Shown: positions 26,976 through 36,516, counted from the first letter of the stretch. The stretch: 39,392 nucleotides of DNA from Chloroflexota bacterium (GCA_030609055.1 JAUWCZ010000008.1:1-39392); one strand, 5' to 3'. The notes: generated by a model from the letters alone, not told the origin. Program-made: numbers and translations.

Positions 26976-28080
26976 TACTTTGACAGAAAATCCAAAAATT
27001 CTGGTAATTGATGACGAGGAAATTGTTCGCGAATCATGTTTGCGTATATTGGAGAAACAAGATTACCAGGTCAGAACTGCCGAGGATGGAATCAAGGGAC
27101 TGGAGATATTACAGGAATATCAACCGGACCTGGTGCTTGTTGATCTTAAAATGCCTGGTATGTCCGGATTTGAAGTCTTGGAATCTATTTTTACCTTTGA
27201 TGCCACGATCGTCACTATTGTGATTACCGGCTTCGCAACAGTGGACTCAGCTGTCGAAGCAATGAAAAAAGGTACTTATGATTTTATTCCAAAGCCTTTT
27301 CAGCCTGATGAATTGCGCTTGGTTATTCACCGCGGATTGGAAAGAAGGAAATTGGTATTGGAAACAATTGCCTTACGGAATGAAAAAGAAATGTTGCGAG
27401 AACATTTTGCAGCCATCGTCTCCCATGAGTTGAAATCTCCCCTGGGAGCCGTTCAACAAAATTTATATGTTCTGGCTGAAGATTTAGACCAAAAATTATC
27501 CGAATCACAAAAGGAGAAGGTTCAGCGGCTCCAAAAACGTATCCAGGATCTTATCAAGCTTATTAATACCTGGCTGCGAGTTATCTCAGTAGATATCGAT
27601 AACATACAAGATCAATTCCAACAAATTTCACTGAATCCTATCATTGAACAAGCAATCGAGATCATTGAACCCCACACTGTTAGGAAGGACATCAAAATCT
27701 CGCTTAAGGTACAGGATCAAATTAGCGAGATTGAGGGTGATGAAGGCACATTGACGGAAGCGATAGTCAACCTGCTCACAAATGCTGTAAAGTACTCCAA
27801 GATTGGTGGCAAAATTGAGATCTCCACTCAGCAGAATGGAGACAATGTTCAGATATCAGTATCTGACGATGGTGTCGGCATTGCAGAAGATAATATTTCC
27901 TTCATCTTTTCGGATTTTTATCGCGGAAATAATTTACCCGAAGGAGAAAGAAGCAGTGGTGTTGGATTGTCCATCACAAAGAGAATTATTGAAGCTCATC
28001 ATGGCTCAATTCACGTGGAAAGTGAACTAGGCAAAGGCAGTGTTTTTACTATCAATCTACCAATATCGGAACAGAAATAA
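26962..28080 (+). CDS. Receiver-histidine kinase hybrid
   Basis: Cytoplasmic protein of 372 residues with an N-terminal receiver domain (phospho-acceptor Asp in LVLVDLKMPG, conserved Lys in FIPKPFQPDE) followed by HisKA (VSHELKSPLG) and an ATPase domain (NLLTNAVKYS, DDGVGI, SGVGLSI). The track's upstream start at 26881 runs through the preceding kinase gene. ATG at 26962 starts the receiver correctly and overlaps the upstream stop by 14 bases. No membrane helix and no DNA-binding domain. It could take phosphate from the upstream kinase and pass it to the next receiver. Confidence 0.9.
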   Translation: MESISTLTENPKILVIDDEEIVRESCLRILEKQDYQVRTAEDGIKGLEILQEYQPDLVLVDLKMPGMSGFEVLESIFTFDATIVTIVITGFATVDSAVEAMKKGTYDFIPKPFQPDELRLVIHRGLERRKLVLETIALRNEKEMLREHFAAIVSHELKSPLGAVQQNLYVLAEDLDQKLSESQKEKVQRLQKRIQDLIKLINTWLRVISVDIDNIQDQFQQISLNPIIEQAIEIIEPHTVRKDIKISLKVQDQISEIEGDEGTLTEAIVNLLTNAVKYSKIGGKIEISTQQNGDNVQISVSDDGVGIAEDNISFIFSDFYRGNNLPEGERSSGVGLSITKRIIEAHHGSIHVESELGKGSVFTINLPISEQK

Positions 28081-28121
28081 AACAATAATTATGCAACACA
28101 AGGCTTGTAGGAGGAGGAAAA

Positions 28122-28538
28122 ATGTCAAAGGATGTACAGCTATTGATCATTGATGATGATCCAGATTTTGTAGAAGGAATCCAGTCAATACTCACGAAAG
28201 CCGGGTATGCTGTCGATGTGGCGTATAACCCAAAAGAGGGTTTTAAAGCTTTAAAGTCAAAAAAATATGACCTCCTTCTACTGGATATTATGATGGGTAG
28301 AGGAGCTGAAGGAGTAATGGTAGCCAGAAAAATCAACAAAGATCCTGTTCTGCGTGAAATCCCGGTCTTAATTATCACAGGAATCCGGGAGCAGATGGCA
28401 TTCCTTTTCCCTGGCCAACCAATTCATCCGCGGTTCCTGCCCACAGACGAACTGCTGGAAAAGCCAGTAGAACCAGACTTTTTATTAGAAAAGGTTAACC
28501 ATTTATTGGAATTGGCTAAAGAGAAAAAATCAAACTAA
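28122..28538 (+). CDS. Single-domain response regulator
   Basis: Stand-alone receiver of 138 residues: acidic pocket LLIIDDDPDF, acceptor Asp in LLLLDIMMG, Thr in LIITGI and Lys in LEKPVEPDF. There is no output domain. The loop after IITG is longer than usual (REQMAFLFPGQPIHPRFLPTDE), which may be a specific docking site. SD AGGAGGAGG before the ATG. It sits 18 bp before hdrC, so any output is likely through protein contact or a distant partner. Confidence 0.9.
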   Translation: MSKDVQLLIIDDDPDFVEGIQSILTKAGYAVDVAYNPKEGFKALKSKKYDLLLLDIMMGRGAEGVMVARKINKDPVLREIPVLIITGIREQMAFLFPGQPIHPRFLPTDELLEKPVEPDFLLEKVNHLLELAKEKKSN

Positions 28539-28556
28539 GCAAGGAGGAAGAAACTT

Positions 28557-29120
28557 ATGGCATTAAAACCATCTTTCAGCACTGAGATTTCTAACCTTCT
28601 CTACGCTGCGCACGGAAGCCCTATCAACTCCTGCATCCAATGCGGAACTTGTTCTGGGACATGTCCAGTAGCCAACTACATGGATCAATCTCCTCGTAGA
28701 TTAATCGGGATGATCAACGCAGACCTTAAAGATGATGTCATCGACTGCAATACTTACTGGTTCTGTGCTTCCTGTTATCACTGCACAGTCAGGTGCCCTG
28801 CTGATATTGATATCGCCGGTGTAATGTATGCCGTAAAACGGTATTCAATCTGGCACAAAACCTATGGTGAAGATCTGGTGGGTCCACAATTCTCCGAGGC
28901 TTTTGTAAAGACGATTGTCCGGAGTGGAAGATCCTACGAACCTTTACTTGCACCATCTTATATGACCCATTTTGGTCCCAAGGAATTCTTTCAGGAGGTA
29001 GTAACTGCCTCCAAGATGATGCTAAAAGGCAGGATTCCGGTGTTACCCCCCCGCATCAAAAGGTTAGATAATTTCAAAAACATGATCAGAAAAATCATTC
29101 CTCTAGGAGAGTCATCATGA
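28557..29120 (+). CDS. hdrC: Heterodisulfide reductase-like subunit C
   Basis: Fe-S subunit that connects HdrA with HdrB. Two [4Fe-4S] motifs: CIQCGTCSGTCP (C26, C29, C32, C36) and CASCYHCTVRCP (C70, C73, C76, C80). The 187-residue length and C-terminal helical tail are typical. SD AGGAGG. Its stop overlaps the hdrB start by four bases (ATGA). Bacterial HdrABC sets reduce unknown disulfides or other acceptors rather than the methanogen CoM-CoB disulfide, so the substrate is open. Confidence 0.94.
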   Translation: MALKPSFSTEISNLLYAAHGSPINSCIQCGTCSGTCPVANYMDQSPRRLIGMINADLKDDVIDCNTYWFCASCYHCTVRCPADIDIAGVMYAVKRYSIWHKTYGEDLVGPQFSEAFVKTIVRSGRSYEPLLAPSYMTHFGPKEFFQEVVTASKMMLKGRIPVLPPRIKRLDNFKNMIRKIIPLGESS

Positions 29121-30001
29121 AAAAATTCGCCTATTTCCCGGGTTGCTCCCTAGAGAAAATGGCTTCGAGTTATCACAAATCTGCCCTCGAAACCACAGAA
29201 GTATTTGATATAAAACTCCAGGAACTTGATGACTGGAATTGCTGCGGAGCAACAACCTATTTCCACGTTGATCAATTACTTGCTTATACTCTTGTAGCCC
29301 GCAATCTTGCCTTGGCTGAAAAAGAAGGATTAGACCTGGTAGCACCCTGCAGTGCCTGCTACAAGAATGCGTATTTTACAAATGAGTATGTCAAAGAGGA
29401 TCCAGATCTGGCAGAGCATATCAATTTCGCTCTGGAAGAAGATGACCTGCAGTTTAATGGCAATATTGAAGTCCATCATCTAATCGATGTCTTCGTTAAC
29501 GATGTCGGGGTTGGTAAACTAAAAGAACAGGTAAAGAATCCTCTGAAAGGTTTAAAAATAGCACCCTATTATGGCTGCCAGATAGTCCGTCCCCGTAAAA
29601 ACGGAGAAGACGTAGAGGATCCGCAGTATTTCGAGGACATCATCTCGGCTATGGGGGCGGAACCAGCTAATTTCCCGGAAAGATTACGCTGCTGCGGTGG
29701 ATCGTTGATTATGACCAGCCGAGTAGCCGCCCTGGATATGGTCCGGATTTTACTTCAAAGTGCAGAGAATAACGGTGCCCATGTAATTGCTACTGCCTGC
29801 CCGCTGTGCCAGGTGAACCTGGAATGTTACCAGGCTACGGTCAATGAAGAATTCGGGACCGATTTCAAAATGCCCATTCTCTATTTCACACAGCTGCTTG
29901 GTCTTGCCCTGGGTATATCTCCAAAAAAACTTGGCATCGGAATCGAACTTGTATCAGCAACACCTATATTTTCAAAATTATTACCAAAGGAGGTTAAGTG
30001 A
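29117..30001 (+). CDS. hdrB: Heterodisulfide reductase-like subunit B
   Basis: Catalytic-type subunit with two complete CCG domains of the kind that hold non-cubane [4Fe-4S] clusters: C10, C42-C43, C78/C81 (CSAC) and C153, C191-C192, C227/C230 (CPLC). All ten cysteines are present, unlike in the two HdrD-like proteins of this operon. The 294-residue length is standard. It overlaps hdrC by four bases. A 101-bp gap follows before hdrA, without a clear promoter. Confidence 0.95.
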   Translation: MKKFAYFPGCSLEKMASSYHKSALETTEVFDIKLQELDDWNCCGATTYFHVDQLLAYTLVARNLALAEKEGLDLVAPCSACYKNAYFTNEYVKEDPDLAEHINFALEEDDLQFNGNIEVHHLIDVFVNDVGVGKLKEQVKNPLKGLKIAPYYGCQIVRPRKNGEDVEDPQYFEDIISAMGAEPANFPERLRCCGGSLIMTSRVAALDMVRILLQSAENNGAHVIATACPLCQVNLECYQATVNEEFGTDFKMPILYFTQLLGLALGISPKKLGIGIELVSATPIFSKLLPKEVK

Positions 30002-30102
30002 CCTCCTACTAAGATACCAACACCAAATAGATCAATCTGTTGACTATTGTTTACTAAAGCACAACCTGAGCTCGAAAGACGTTATGAATAGGAGAAAGAC
30101 CT

Positions 30103-33100
30103 ATGAATGATACTAAATCACCCCCTACCCCCAAAGAAAAGGTTGGTGTCTACATCTGCCACTGTGGAACGAACATAGCCAAAGTAGTGGATGTAGTAGA
30201 AGTAGCAAAATGGGCTGAAAAAAATCCCCATGTTGAGATTTCACGTGAAAACAAATTCATGTGCTCCAGCCTTGGACAGGAACTCATTGAACAAGATATC
30301 AAAGAGAAAGGATTAACAAGGATTGTTGTAGCTTCCTGTTCGCCCCACATGCATGAAAGAACATTTCGAACTGCTACAGAAAACGGGGGATTAAACCCCT
30401 TTTTGTTCGAAATGGCAAATATCCGGGAGCACGATTCCTGGACTACCGATGACGAAGAAGCCGCAACCCAAAAAGCAAAGGCACTGGTTAATGGCGCGAT
30501 TGAACGGGTTGTCCACCATCAACCGCTGGAACATATACCGGTAGAAATCAATCCCAACACCCTGATAGTTGGAGGTGGAATCGCTGGGATCACCGCAGCG
30601 CTGGAATTAGCGGATGGAGGAAACCAGGTCTATCTGGTAGAAAAGCAGCCATCCATTGGCGGCCATATGGCGCAGTTGGACAAAACATTTCCAACACTGG
30701 ACTGTTCTGCTTGCATCCTTACTCCCAAGATGTCAGACGTGGGCAACCATCCCAATATTGAGTTAATGACTTACAGTGAGGTGGAGTCGGTTGATGGGTT
30801 TATTGGGAATTTCGATGTTACCGTGAGGAAAAAAACAAGCTCTGTCAATGAAAAATGCACCGCGTGTTCAGACTGTGAGGAAATCTGTCCTGTTATCGTA
30901 TCCTCCGAGTTTGACGTTGGCATGGGTACAAGAACTGCGATATACCGTCCATTTCCTCAAGCAATTCCTAATACATATACTCTTTCACGAACAACGGATG
31001 ACTCCCAATGTGTTGCCGGATGCCCCATTCACCAAAACGCCCATGGCTACATTTCCCTAATTGCAGAAGGAAAATATGAAGAAGCCGTGAAACTCATAGT
31101 TGAGGATAATCCCCTTCCGGGAATTTGTGGTCGTGCTTGCGCGCATCCCTGTGAAGATGTATGCGACCGGGGAAAGGTCGATGAACCCATCTCAATCGCT
31201 TTTTTGAAGCGATTTGCAATGGATAAGGTCGGTGATTATGAATTACTTCGACCGGAAAAAGAGCGAAAAGAACGGGTTGGGATTGTTGGTTCTGGTCCTT
31301 CAGGTCTCGCCTGCGCCTATGATTTAAGAAAGAATGGTTATCAAGTTAAGATCTTCGAAGCATTGCCAGCTGCCGGAGGTATGTTAGCTGTAGGAATTCC
31401 AGAGTACCGGCTTCAAAGTGCTCAGCTTAAAAAAGAAATCGGCAAAATAAAAGATATCGGTGTAGATATCCAGCTTAATACGAAAGTAGGTGAAGATATC
31501 ACTCTGGAAGAGCTAGAAAAGCAATATGATGCAGTGTATATTGCCACAGGTGCCCATGAAGAAAGAAAGATCGGAATACCTGGAGAAGATTTAGCTGGTG
31601 TATTAAGTGGTATCAAGTTCTTAAGAGATGTTAGGCTGGGAAATAAGGTCAAATTAGGTGATAACGTTATCGTGGTTGGAGGTGGTGACTCGGCTATCGA
31701 CACTGCCCGGACAGCCAAACGACTGGGCGTGAAGAACGTCACCATGGTATACAGACGAAGCAGAAAGGAGATGCCAGCTGATTTTGATGAGATAGAAGAG
31801 GCGCTCCAGGAAGGAATAAATATTGAATTCCTAACCAACCCGGTCGAGGTTAAAGGAAAGAAAACTGTAGAGGAAGTAACACTCCAGCGGATGGAACTTG
31901 GTACACCCGATGAAAGTGGTCGGCGAAGACCAATACCAATCGAAGGTTCTGAATTCGATGTTCCTTGCGATAACATCATCATCACCATTGGACAAAGACC
32001 CGATATTGGATCTCTGAAACTAAAAACCAAGGACTGGGGCGGTGTTGAGGTGGATGAAGTCACTTTGCAGACCAGTAAGAAAAAAGTGTTTGCAGGTGGC
32101 GACTGTGTTGTAGGCCCAGACACAATTGTTGGGGCTATGGCACTTGGCAAAACAGCCGCCGAATCAATCCACCGCATGTTTGAGAAACTCGATATGTATG
32201 CGGGTCGAGAAAAAGAAGGAGCCTATCTTAGCAACATTGAAGTTGATATTTCTGGAAGAGAAAAAGCACCTAGAGCCAGGATTCCCACCATTCCCGCTAA
32301 AGAAAGAAGTAGTTTTAAAGAAGTAAATCTAGGGTTCACAGAAGAAGCTGCCCAACAAGAAGCTAATCGATGCCTGCATTGTTCCATCTGCTGCGACTGC
32401 CATTTGTGCACAACTGTTTGTGAGCCAGATGCCATTGATTATTCCATGGAGGATGAGATCGTCGACATCGATGTTGGAAATATCATTATCGCCACTGGAT
32501 ATGAGTTGTTCGATACCCGGCAGATTCCCCAATATGGATATGGGCGTTTGGATAACGTGTTCACCAGTCTCGAATTTGAACGGATGGTGAACGCATCCGG
32601 ACCCACGGAGGGGAAAATTGTTCTCCGTGATTTTGAGTCCGCCCCTGAAAGTGTAGCTATCGTTCATTGTGTGGGATCAAGGGATGAGAACTATCATAAG
32701 TACTGTTCCCAGGTCTGCTGCATGTACTCCCTGAAGTTTGCCCATCTGGTACATGAACGTTTGCCAGATGCTCAAGTATACAACTGCTATATCGATATGC
32801 GGACTCCGGGAAAGGGCTACGAAGAATTCTACGACCGACTTCTCAAAGAAGGTACACACTTCATTCGCGGGAAAGTCGCCGAGGTTACAGACTCAGCCCG
32901 CACTCAGGAAGAGGAAGGTAAGTTGATTGTTCAGGTTGAAGATACCTTGATTGGACGGCAACGCCGAGTTCCTGTAGATATGGTCATCCTCAGCCCTGCA
33001 ATGGAAGCCCAACCAGACTCAAAAGAGACCTCCCAATTGTTCAAGATGGGCTGCGATTTTGATGGATTCTTTATAGAAAAACATCCCAAGCTTGACCCAA

Positions 33101-33516
33101 TAGCAACAATGACAGAAGGAGTCTTTCTTGCCGGTGCTTGCCAAGGTCCCAAAGATGTTCCGGACTCGGTAGCGCAGGGGGCAGCAGCGGCATCCAGGGT
33201 AGCGAGTCTTATCAGCCGGGGAACTGTAATGATGGAACCCATCCGGGCCAGTATCGATGCTGAAGCCTGCTCCGGGTGCAAGATCTGCAACACTATGTGT
33301 CCCTACAACGCTATTGAATTCATCGAAGAAGATGGTGTATCACATGTAATCACAGCACTCTGCCAAGGCTGCGGCACATGCGTAGCAGCTTGTCCCAGCG
33401 GCGTAATAACAGGTGCCCACTTCACTAATGATCAACTAATTTCCCAAATCGAAGGATTATTATGGGATATGCGAGAACTGGAAGCAGTTCCGGCAGGGAA
33501 GGAGGAGAAAAGATGA
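30103..33516 (+). CDS. hdrA: HdrA with inserted NfnB/GltD-type NAD(P)H oxidoreductase module
   Basis: Flavoprotein of 1137 residues, far longer than usual HdrA (about 650). Residues 1-300 are HdrA: GVYICHCGTNI, SCSPHMHERTF, FAD loop GGGIAG (157-162), LDCSACILTPKM and a cluster motif CTACSDCEEICP (252-263). Residues about 303-765 are a complete NfnB/GltD-like module: Cys-rich CVAGCPIH and CGRACAHPCEDVC, FAD loop GSGPSGLACAYDL, NAD(P)H loop GGGDSAIDTARTAKRLG with VYRRSRKEMP, and AGGDCVVGPDTIVGAMALGK. HdrA then resumes with CHLCTTVCEPDAID and ends in two ferredoxin motifs (CSGCKICNTMCP, CQGCGTCVAACP). The frame is open throughout, so the fusion is not a sequencing join. I infer a bifurcating enzyme with two FADs and an extra pyridine nucleotide site. 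SD AGGAG; overlaps mvhD by four bases. Confidence 0.93.
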   Translation: MNDTKSPPTPKEKVGVYICHCGTNIAKVVDVVEVAKWAEKNPHVEISRENKFMCSSLGQELIEQDIKEKGLTRIVVASCSPHMHERTFRTATENGGLNPFLFEMANIREHDSWTTDDEEAATQKAKALVNGAIERVVHHQPLEHIPVEINPNTLIVGGGIAGITAALELADGGNQVYLVEKQPSIGGHMAQLDKTFPTLDCSACILTPKMSDVGNHPNIELMTYSEVESVDGFIGNFDVTVRKKTSSVNEKCTACSDCEEICPVIVSSEFDVGMGTRTAIYRPFPQAIPNTYTLSRTTDDSQCVAGCPIHQNAHGYISLIAEGKYEEAVKLIVEDNPLPGICGRACAHPCEDVCDRGKVDEPISIAFLKRFAMDKVGDYELLRPEKERKERVGIVGSGPSGLACAYDLRKNGYQVKIFEALPAAGGMLAVGIPEYRLQSAQLKKEIGKIKDIGVDIQLNTKVGEDITLEELEKQYDAVYIATGAHEERKIGIPGEDLAGVLSGIKFLRDVRLGNKVKLGDNVIVVGGGDSAIDTARTAKRLGVKNVTMVYRRSRKEMPADFDEIEEALQEGINIEFLTNPVEVKGKKTVEEVTLQRMELGTPDESGRRRPIPIEGSEFDVPCDNIIITIGQRPDIGSLKLKTKDWGGVEVDEVTLQTSKKKVFAGGDCVVGPDTIVGAMALGKTAAESIHRMFEKLDMYAGREKEGAYLSNIEVDISGREKAPRARIPTIPAKERSSFKEVNLGFTEEAAQQEANRCLHCSICCDCHLCTTVCEPDAIDYSMEDEIVDIDVGNIIIATGYELFDTRQIPQYGYGRLDNVFTSLEFERMVNASGPTEGKIVLRDFESAPESVAIVHCVGSRDENYHKYCSQVCCMYSLKFAHLVHERLPDAQVYNCYIDMRTPGKGYEEFYDRLLKEGTHFIRGKVAEVTDSARTQEEEGKLIVQVEDTLIGRQRRVPVDMVILSPAMEAQPDSKETSQLFKMGCDFDGFFIEKHPKLDPIATMTEGVFLAGACQGPKDVPDSVAQGAAAASRVASLISRGTVMMEPIRASIDAEACSGCKICNTMCPYNAIEFIEEDGVSHVITALCQGCGTCVAACPSGVITGAHFTNDQLISQIEGLLWDMRELEAVPAGKEEKR

Positions 33517-33974
33517 GTGAGCAGTTCGAACCCGTAATCGTCGGCTTCCTATGTAACTGGTGTTCCTACCGCGCAGCGGATCTAGCAGGTACCGCGCGCA
33601 TTAAGTACGCACCGAGTCTGAGACCGATCCGGGTAATGTGTTCAGGACGGGTTGACCCGCAGTTTGTGCTCAAAGCGTTTATTAACGGCGCAGATGGTGT
33701 GCTAATTGCCGGCTGCCATCCCGGAGAATGCCATTACCTCAACGGAAATATCAAGACTTTGCGGCGCTTCCTGTTGCTGAAAAATACTCTCTCCCAATGG
33801 GGCATCGAAGATGAAAGAGTCCAGCTCCAATGGGCTTCTGCCTCTGAAGGCATCATATTGGCGGAAAGAGTGAACAAAATGACAGAAGAAATACGAGCTC
33901 TAGGTCCACTCCGATGGTATGACAAAGTTCTGGGTGGAAATGGAGCAGTACCTATCCCCGTAAAGGAGAAATAA
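33513..33974 (+). CDS. mvhD: Hydrogenase-Hdr linker subunit MvhD
   Basis: Small [2Fe-2S] protein that joins the hydrogenase to HdrA. Cysteines sit at C14/C17 (FLCNWC), C43 (VMCSG), C68 and C73 (AGCHPGECHY), as in MvhD/FrhD delta subunits. The track begins at 33462, but ATG at 33513 overlaps the hdrA stop (ATGA) and follows GGAGG, giving 153 residues. A cysteine, not selenocysteine, is used at every site. The coupling with hdrA supports a physical complex. Confidence 0.95.
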   Translation: MSEQFEPVIVGFLCNWCSYRAADLAGTARIKYAPSLRPIRVMCSGRVDPQFVLKAFINGADGVLIAGCHPGECHYLNGNIKTLRRFLLLKNTLSQWGIEDERVQLQWASASEGIILAERVNKMTEEIRALGPLRWYDKVLGGNGAVPIPVKEK

Positions 33975-33975
33975 C

Positions 33976-34995
33976 ATGGGAGCAAAAGAAAAACCAAAAC
34001 TGGCCATGTATTGGGCTTCATCTTGCGGTGGATGTGAGATCTCTGTGCTTAATATTCATGAACACATTCTGACTGTTGATGAGGTGTTTGATATCGTCTT
34101 TTTCCCCTGTATTGCAGATTTTAAGATCAAAGACCTTAAATCCTATCCGGATGGACATATTGATGTCTGCCTCTTTAACGGGGCAATCCGCAATTCAGAA
34201 AATGAAGAAATGGCACATCTATTGCGTAAAAAGTCCAAAATTCTTGTTGCTTATGGATCCTGTGCTTACGAGGGCTGTATCCCAGCTCTTTCAAATCTGA
34301 CGACAAAAGATGCAACGTTTGACAAAGTCTATCTCAATAACCCATCGATAGATAATCCGGACAATGTCATTCCTCAGCAGGTGACGAAAGTAGCGGAAGG
34401 TGAGTTAACTCTACCGTTGTTTTACAATACAGTAAAATCCCTGGATCAGGTAGTTAATGTCGATTATTACCTCCCTGGTTGTCCACCGGAACCTCCCCAG
34501 ATCTGGGCAGTTCTTCAGGTAATTGTGGGTGCACTGCTTGAAGGACAGCCACTTCCCCCAGCTGGCGCGATCGTTGGTGCCGGGACCACAGCACTCTGTG
34601 AAGAATGTGAACGGGAAAAACAAGAGAAAAGCATCGATCGTTTTTACCGACCCTATGAAGTAGTGCCAGACCCGGATGAGTGTCTTCTCGAGCAGGGGCT
34701 TGTCTGCTTGGGAATTGCCACTAGAGCAGGATGCGGCGCACTCTGCCCATCAGTTGGAATAGGTTGTCGGGGTTGTTATGGCCCTCCAGAGGGCGTGATT
34801 GATCAAGGCGCCAAAATGCTCTCAGCTATTGCCTCTGTGATGAATGTTGGTGATGAGAGCATGGAAGAAGATGAGTTGGTAGATAAAATCCAGGAGGTTG
34901 TTGATACAATCGCTGATCCTGCCGGTACATTCTATCGTTTTAGTATGGCACACTCAATTCTCCGACGTGTCAAGAACGGAAAAGGAGATTCGTAA
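33976..34995 (+). CDS. mvhG: [NiFe] hydrogenase small subunit (group 3c-like)
   Basis: Small subunit of an MvhADG-type cytoplasmic hydrogenase, 339 residues. Proximal cluster ligands appear in SSCGGCEIS (C17, C20), GSCAYEGC and LPGCPPEPPQ, and further cysteines in the C-terminal part (CEECEREK, GCGALCPSVGIGCRGC) hold the medial and distal clusters. No Tat signal, so it is cytoplasmic. It starts one base after the mvhD stop and overlaps the mvhA start by one base (TAATG). Confidence 0.95.
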   Translation: MGAKEKPKLAMYWASSCGGCEISVLNIHEHILTVDEVFDIVFFPCIADFKIKDLKSYPDGHIDVCLFNGAIRNSENEEMAHLLRKKSKILVAYGSCAYEGCIPALSNLTTKDATFDKVYLNNPSIDNPDNVIPQQVTKVAEGELTLPLFYNTVKSLDQVVNVDYYLPGCPPEPPQIWAVLQVIVGALLEGQPLPPAGAIVGAGTTALCEECEREKQEKSIDRFYRPYEVVPDPDECLLEQGLVCLGIATRAGCGALCPSVGIGCRGCYGPPEGVIDQGAKMLSAIASVMNVGDESMEEDELVDKIQEVVDTIADPAGTFYRFSMAHSILRRVKNGKGDS

Positions 34996-36482
34996 TGGAA
35001 CGAATAACTATTGACCCCATCACAAGGTTGGAAGGCCACGGAAAAATTGAGATCTTCCTCGATAAAAAAGGAAACGTAGAAAACGCCTATCTGCAAATCC
35101 CGGAGTTAAGAGGATTTGAGCAGTTCTCTATCGGCCGCCCAGCAGAGGAAATGCCCCGTATTACCAACCGGATCTGCGGTGTATGCCCAGAAGCCCATCA
35201 CATGGCAGCTACAAAAGCGCTGGACGCTCTCTTTGATGTAGAACCTGCATCCGTTGTGAAGAAACTGCGGGAACTTTTCTACTCATCGTTTTATGTGACT
35301 GATCATACTGTCCATTTTTATGCGCTGGGCGCACCGGACTTTGTGTTAGGTCCGGATTCGGATCCTGCAACAAGAAATATCCTGGGTGTGATCCACAAAG
35401 TCGGTGTTGACATCGGAATACAGGTAATTGAATGCAGGAAAAGAAATCACGAAGTGATCAAAATGCTCGGTGGACGAGGGATCCATCCTGTGGCTGGATT
35501 GCCCGGCGGATGGAGCAAAGCGATGACCGCGGAAGAACAGAAAATCATTCTGGAGTACGCTAAACAGAATGTTGATTTTGCTTTATTCAGTTTAAAAATC
35601 TTTGATGATATAGTACTTGCCAACCAGGCCTACGTGGACCTGATTGTCTCCGATACCTTCACCCATGAAACCTACTATATGGGTACTGTGGATGACAATA
35701 ACCTTGTGAACTTCTATGATGGCTTGATCCGGGTTACAGGTCCTGACGGAAAGGAATTGGTCAAATATCCTGCCAAAGACTATGCCAAGCATATCGCTGA
35801 ACGGGTTGAACCCTGGTCTTACTTGAAATTCCCCTACTTGAAAAATGTCGGATGGAATGGGTTTGTTGATGGGGTGGACAGTGGCGTTTACTGTGCTACT
35901 CCCTTATCCAGGTTAAATGCCTCTGACGGAATGGCGACTCCCAAGGCTCAGGAGTATTTTGATAGGTTCTACGAAACACTGGGCTCTAAAAAATCCAATG
36001 GCCGCTATGCACCTGTCCATCACCGCCTGGCTACTCACTGGGCTCGGTTAATCGAGCTTCTCTATGCAGCGGAACGAATGTTGGAACTGACTGAAGATCC
36101 AGAAATCACTGATCCAAATGTACGTCCGATTATGACCAACACCCCAACCGAAGGTATCGGCAGTGTTGAAGCGCCCCGGGGCACATTAACCCACCACTAC
36201 AAAACCGACGAAAATGGAATTTTGACTGATGTCAACCTGATTGTTGGAACAACAAACAACAATGCACCCATTGCCATGTCAATTAAAAAAGCGGCGGAAG
36301 GGTTAATCAAAGGTGGGAAAGTTTCCGAAGGCATTCTCAACATGGTAGAAATGGCGTTCAGGAACTACGATCCTTGTATGTCCTGTGCAACCCACTCCCT
36401 GCCCGGACAAATGCCTTTAGAAATTCAGATCCGTGATGCTGAAGGTAATTTGATTGAGACCAGATCTCAGTATGTTGATTAA
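34995..36482 (+). CDS. mvhA: [NiFe] hydrogenase large subunit (group 3c-like)
   Basis: Catalytic subunit, 495 residues. Both nickel-binding motifs are intact: RICGVCPEAHH near the N-terminus (C61, C64) and DPCMSCATH near the C-terminus (C461, C464, H467). Selenocysteine is not used. After His467 follow 28 residues that would be cut off once nickel is inserted, in line with the protease gene downstream. The 3c assignment rests on the MvhD/Hdr company and the small subunit type. SD AGGAG. It supplies electrons from H2 to the Hdr complex, or disposes of them. Confidence 0.96.
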   Translation: MERITIDPITRLEGHGKIEIFLDKKGNVENAYLQIPELRGFEQFSIGRPAEEMPRITNRICGVCPEAHHMAATKALDALFDVEPASVVKKLRELFYSSFYVTDHTVHFYALGAPDFVLGPDSDPATRNILGVIHKVGVDIGIQVIECRKRNHEVIKMLGGRGIHPVAGLPGGWSKAMTAEEQKIILEYAKQNVDFALFSLKIFDDIVLANQAYVDLIVSDTFTHETYYMGTVDDNNLVNFYDGLIRVTGPDGKELVKYPAKDYAKHIAERVEPWSYLKFPYLKNVGWNGFVDGVDSGVYCATPLSRLNASDGMATPKAQEYFDRFYETLGSKKSNGRYAPVHHRLATHWARLIELLYAAERMLELTEDPEITDPNVRPIMTNTPTEGIGSVEAPRGTLTHHYKTDENGILTDVNLIVGTTNNNAPIAMSIKKAAEGLIKGGKVSEGILNMVEMAFRNYDPCMSCATHSLPGQMPLEIQIRDAEGNLIETRSQYVD

Positions 36483-36516
36483 CGCTGAAGGCACCTAAAT
36501 AATCTGGTGTAGAATA

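Noticed and set aside
30002-30102. Internal promoter or extra Sec readthrough at the end of hdrB
   Set aside because: The TTGACT there has no matching -10, and the codons after the hdrB TGA show no conserved extension before the next stop.
31422-32177. 251-codon minus-strand ORF
   Set aside because: It lies fully inside the inserted module of hdrA on the opposite strand, has low-complexity Ser/Pro/Ile content and no family resemblance; it is a shadow ORF.
28557-36482. Selenocysteine in HdrA, MvhD or MvhA as in some methanogens
   Set aside because: All expected positions are Cys codons and no in-frame TGA interrupts these genes.
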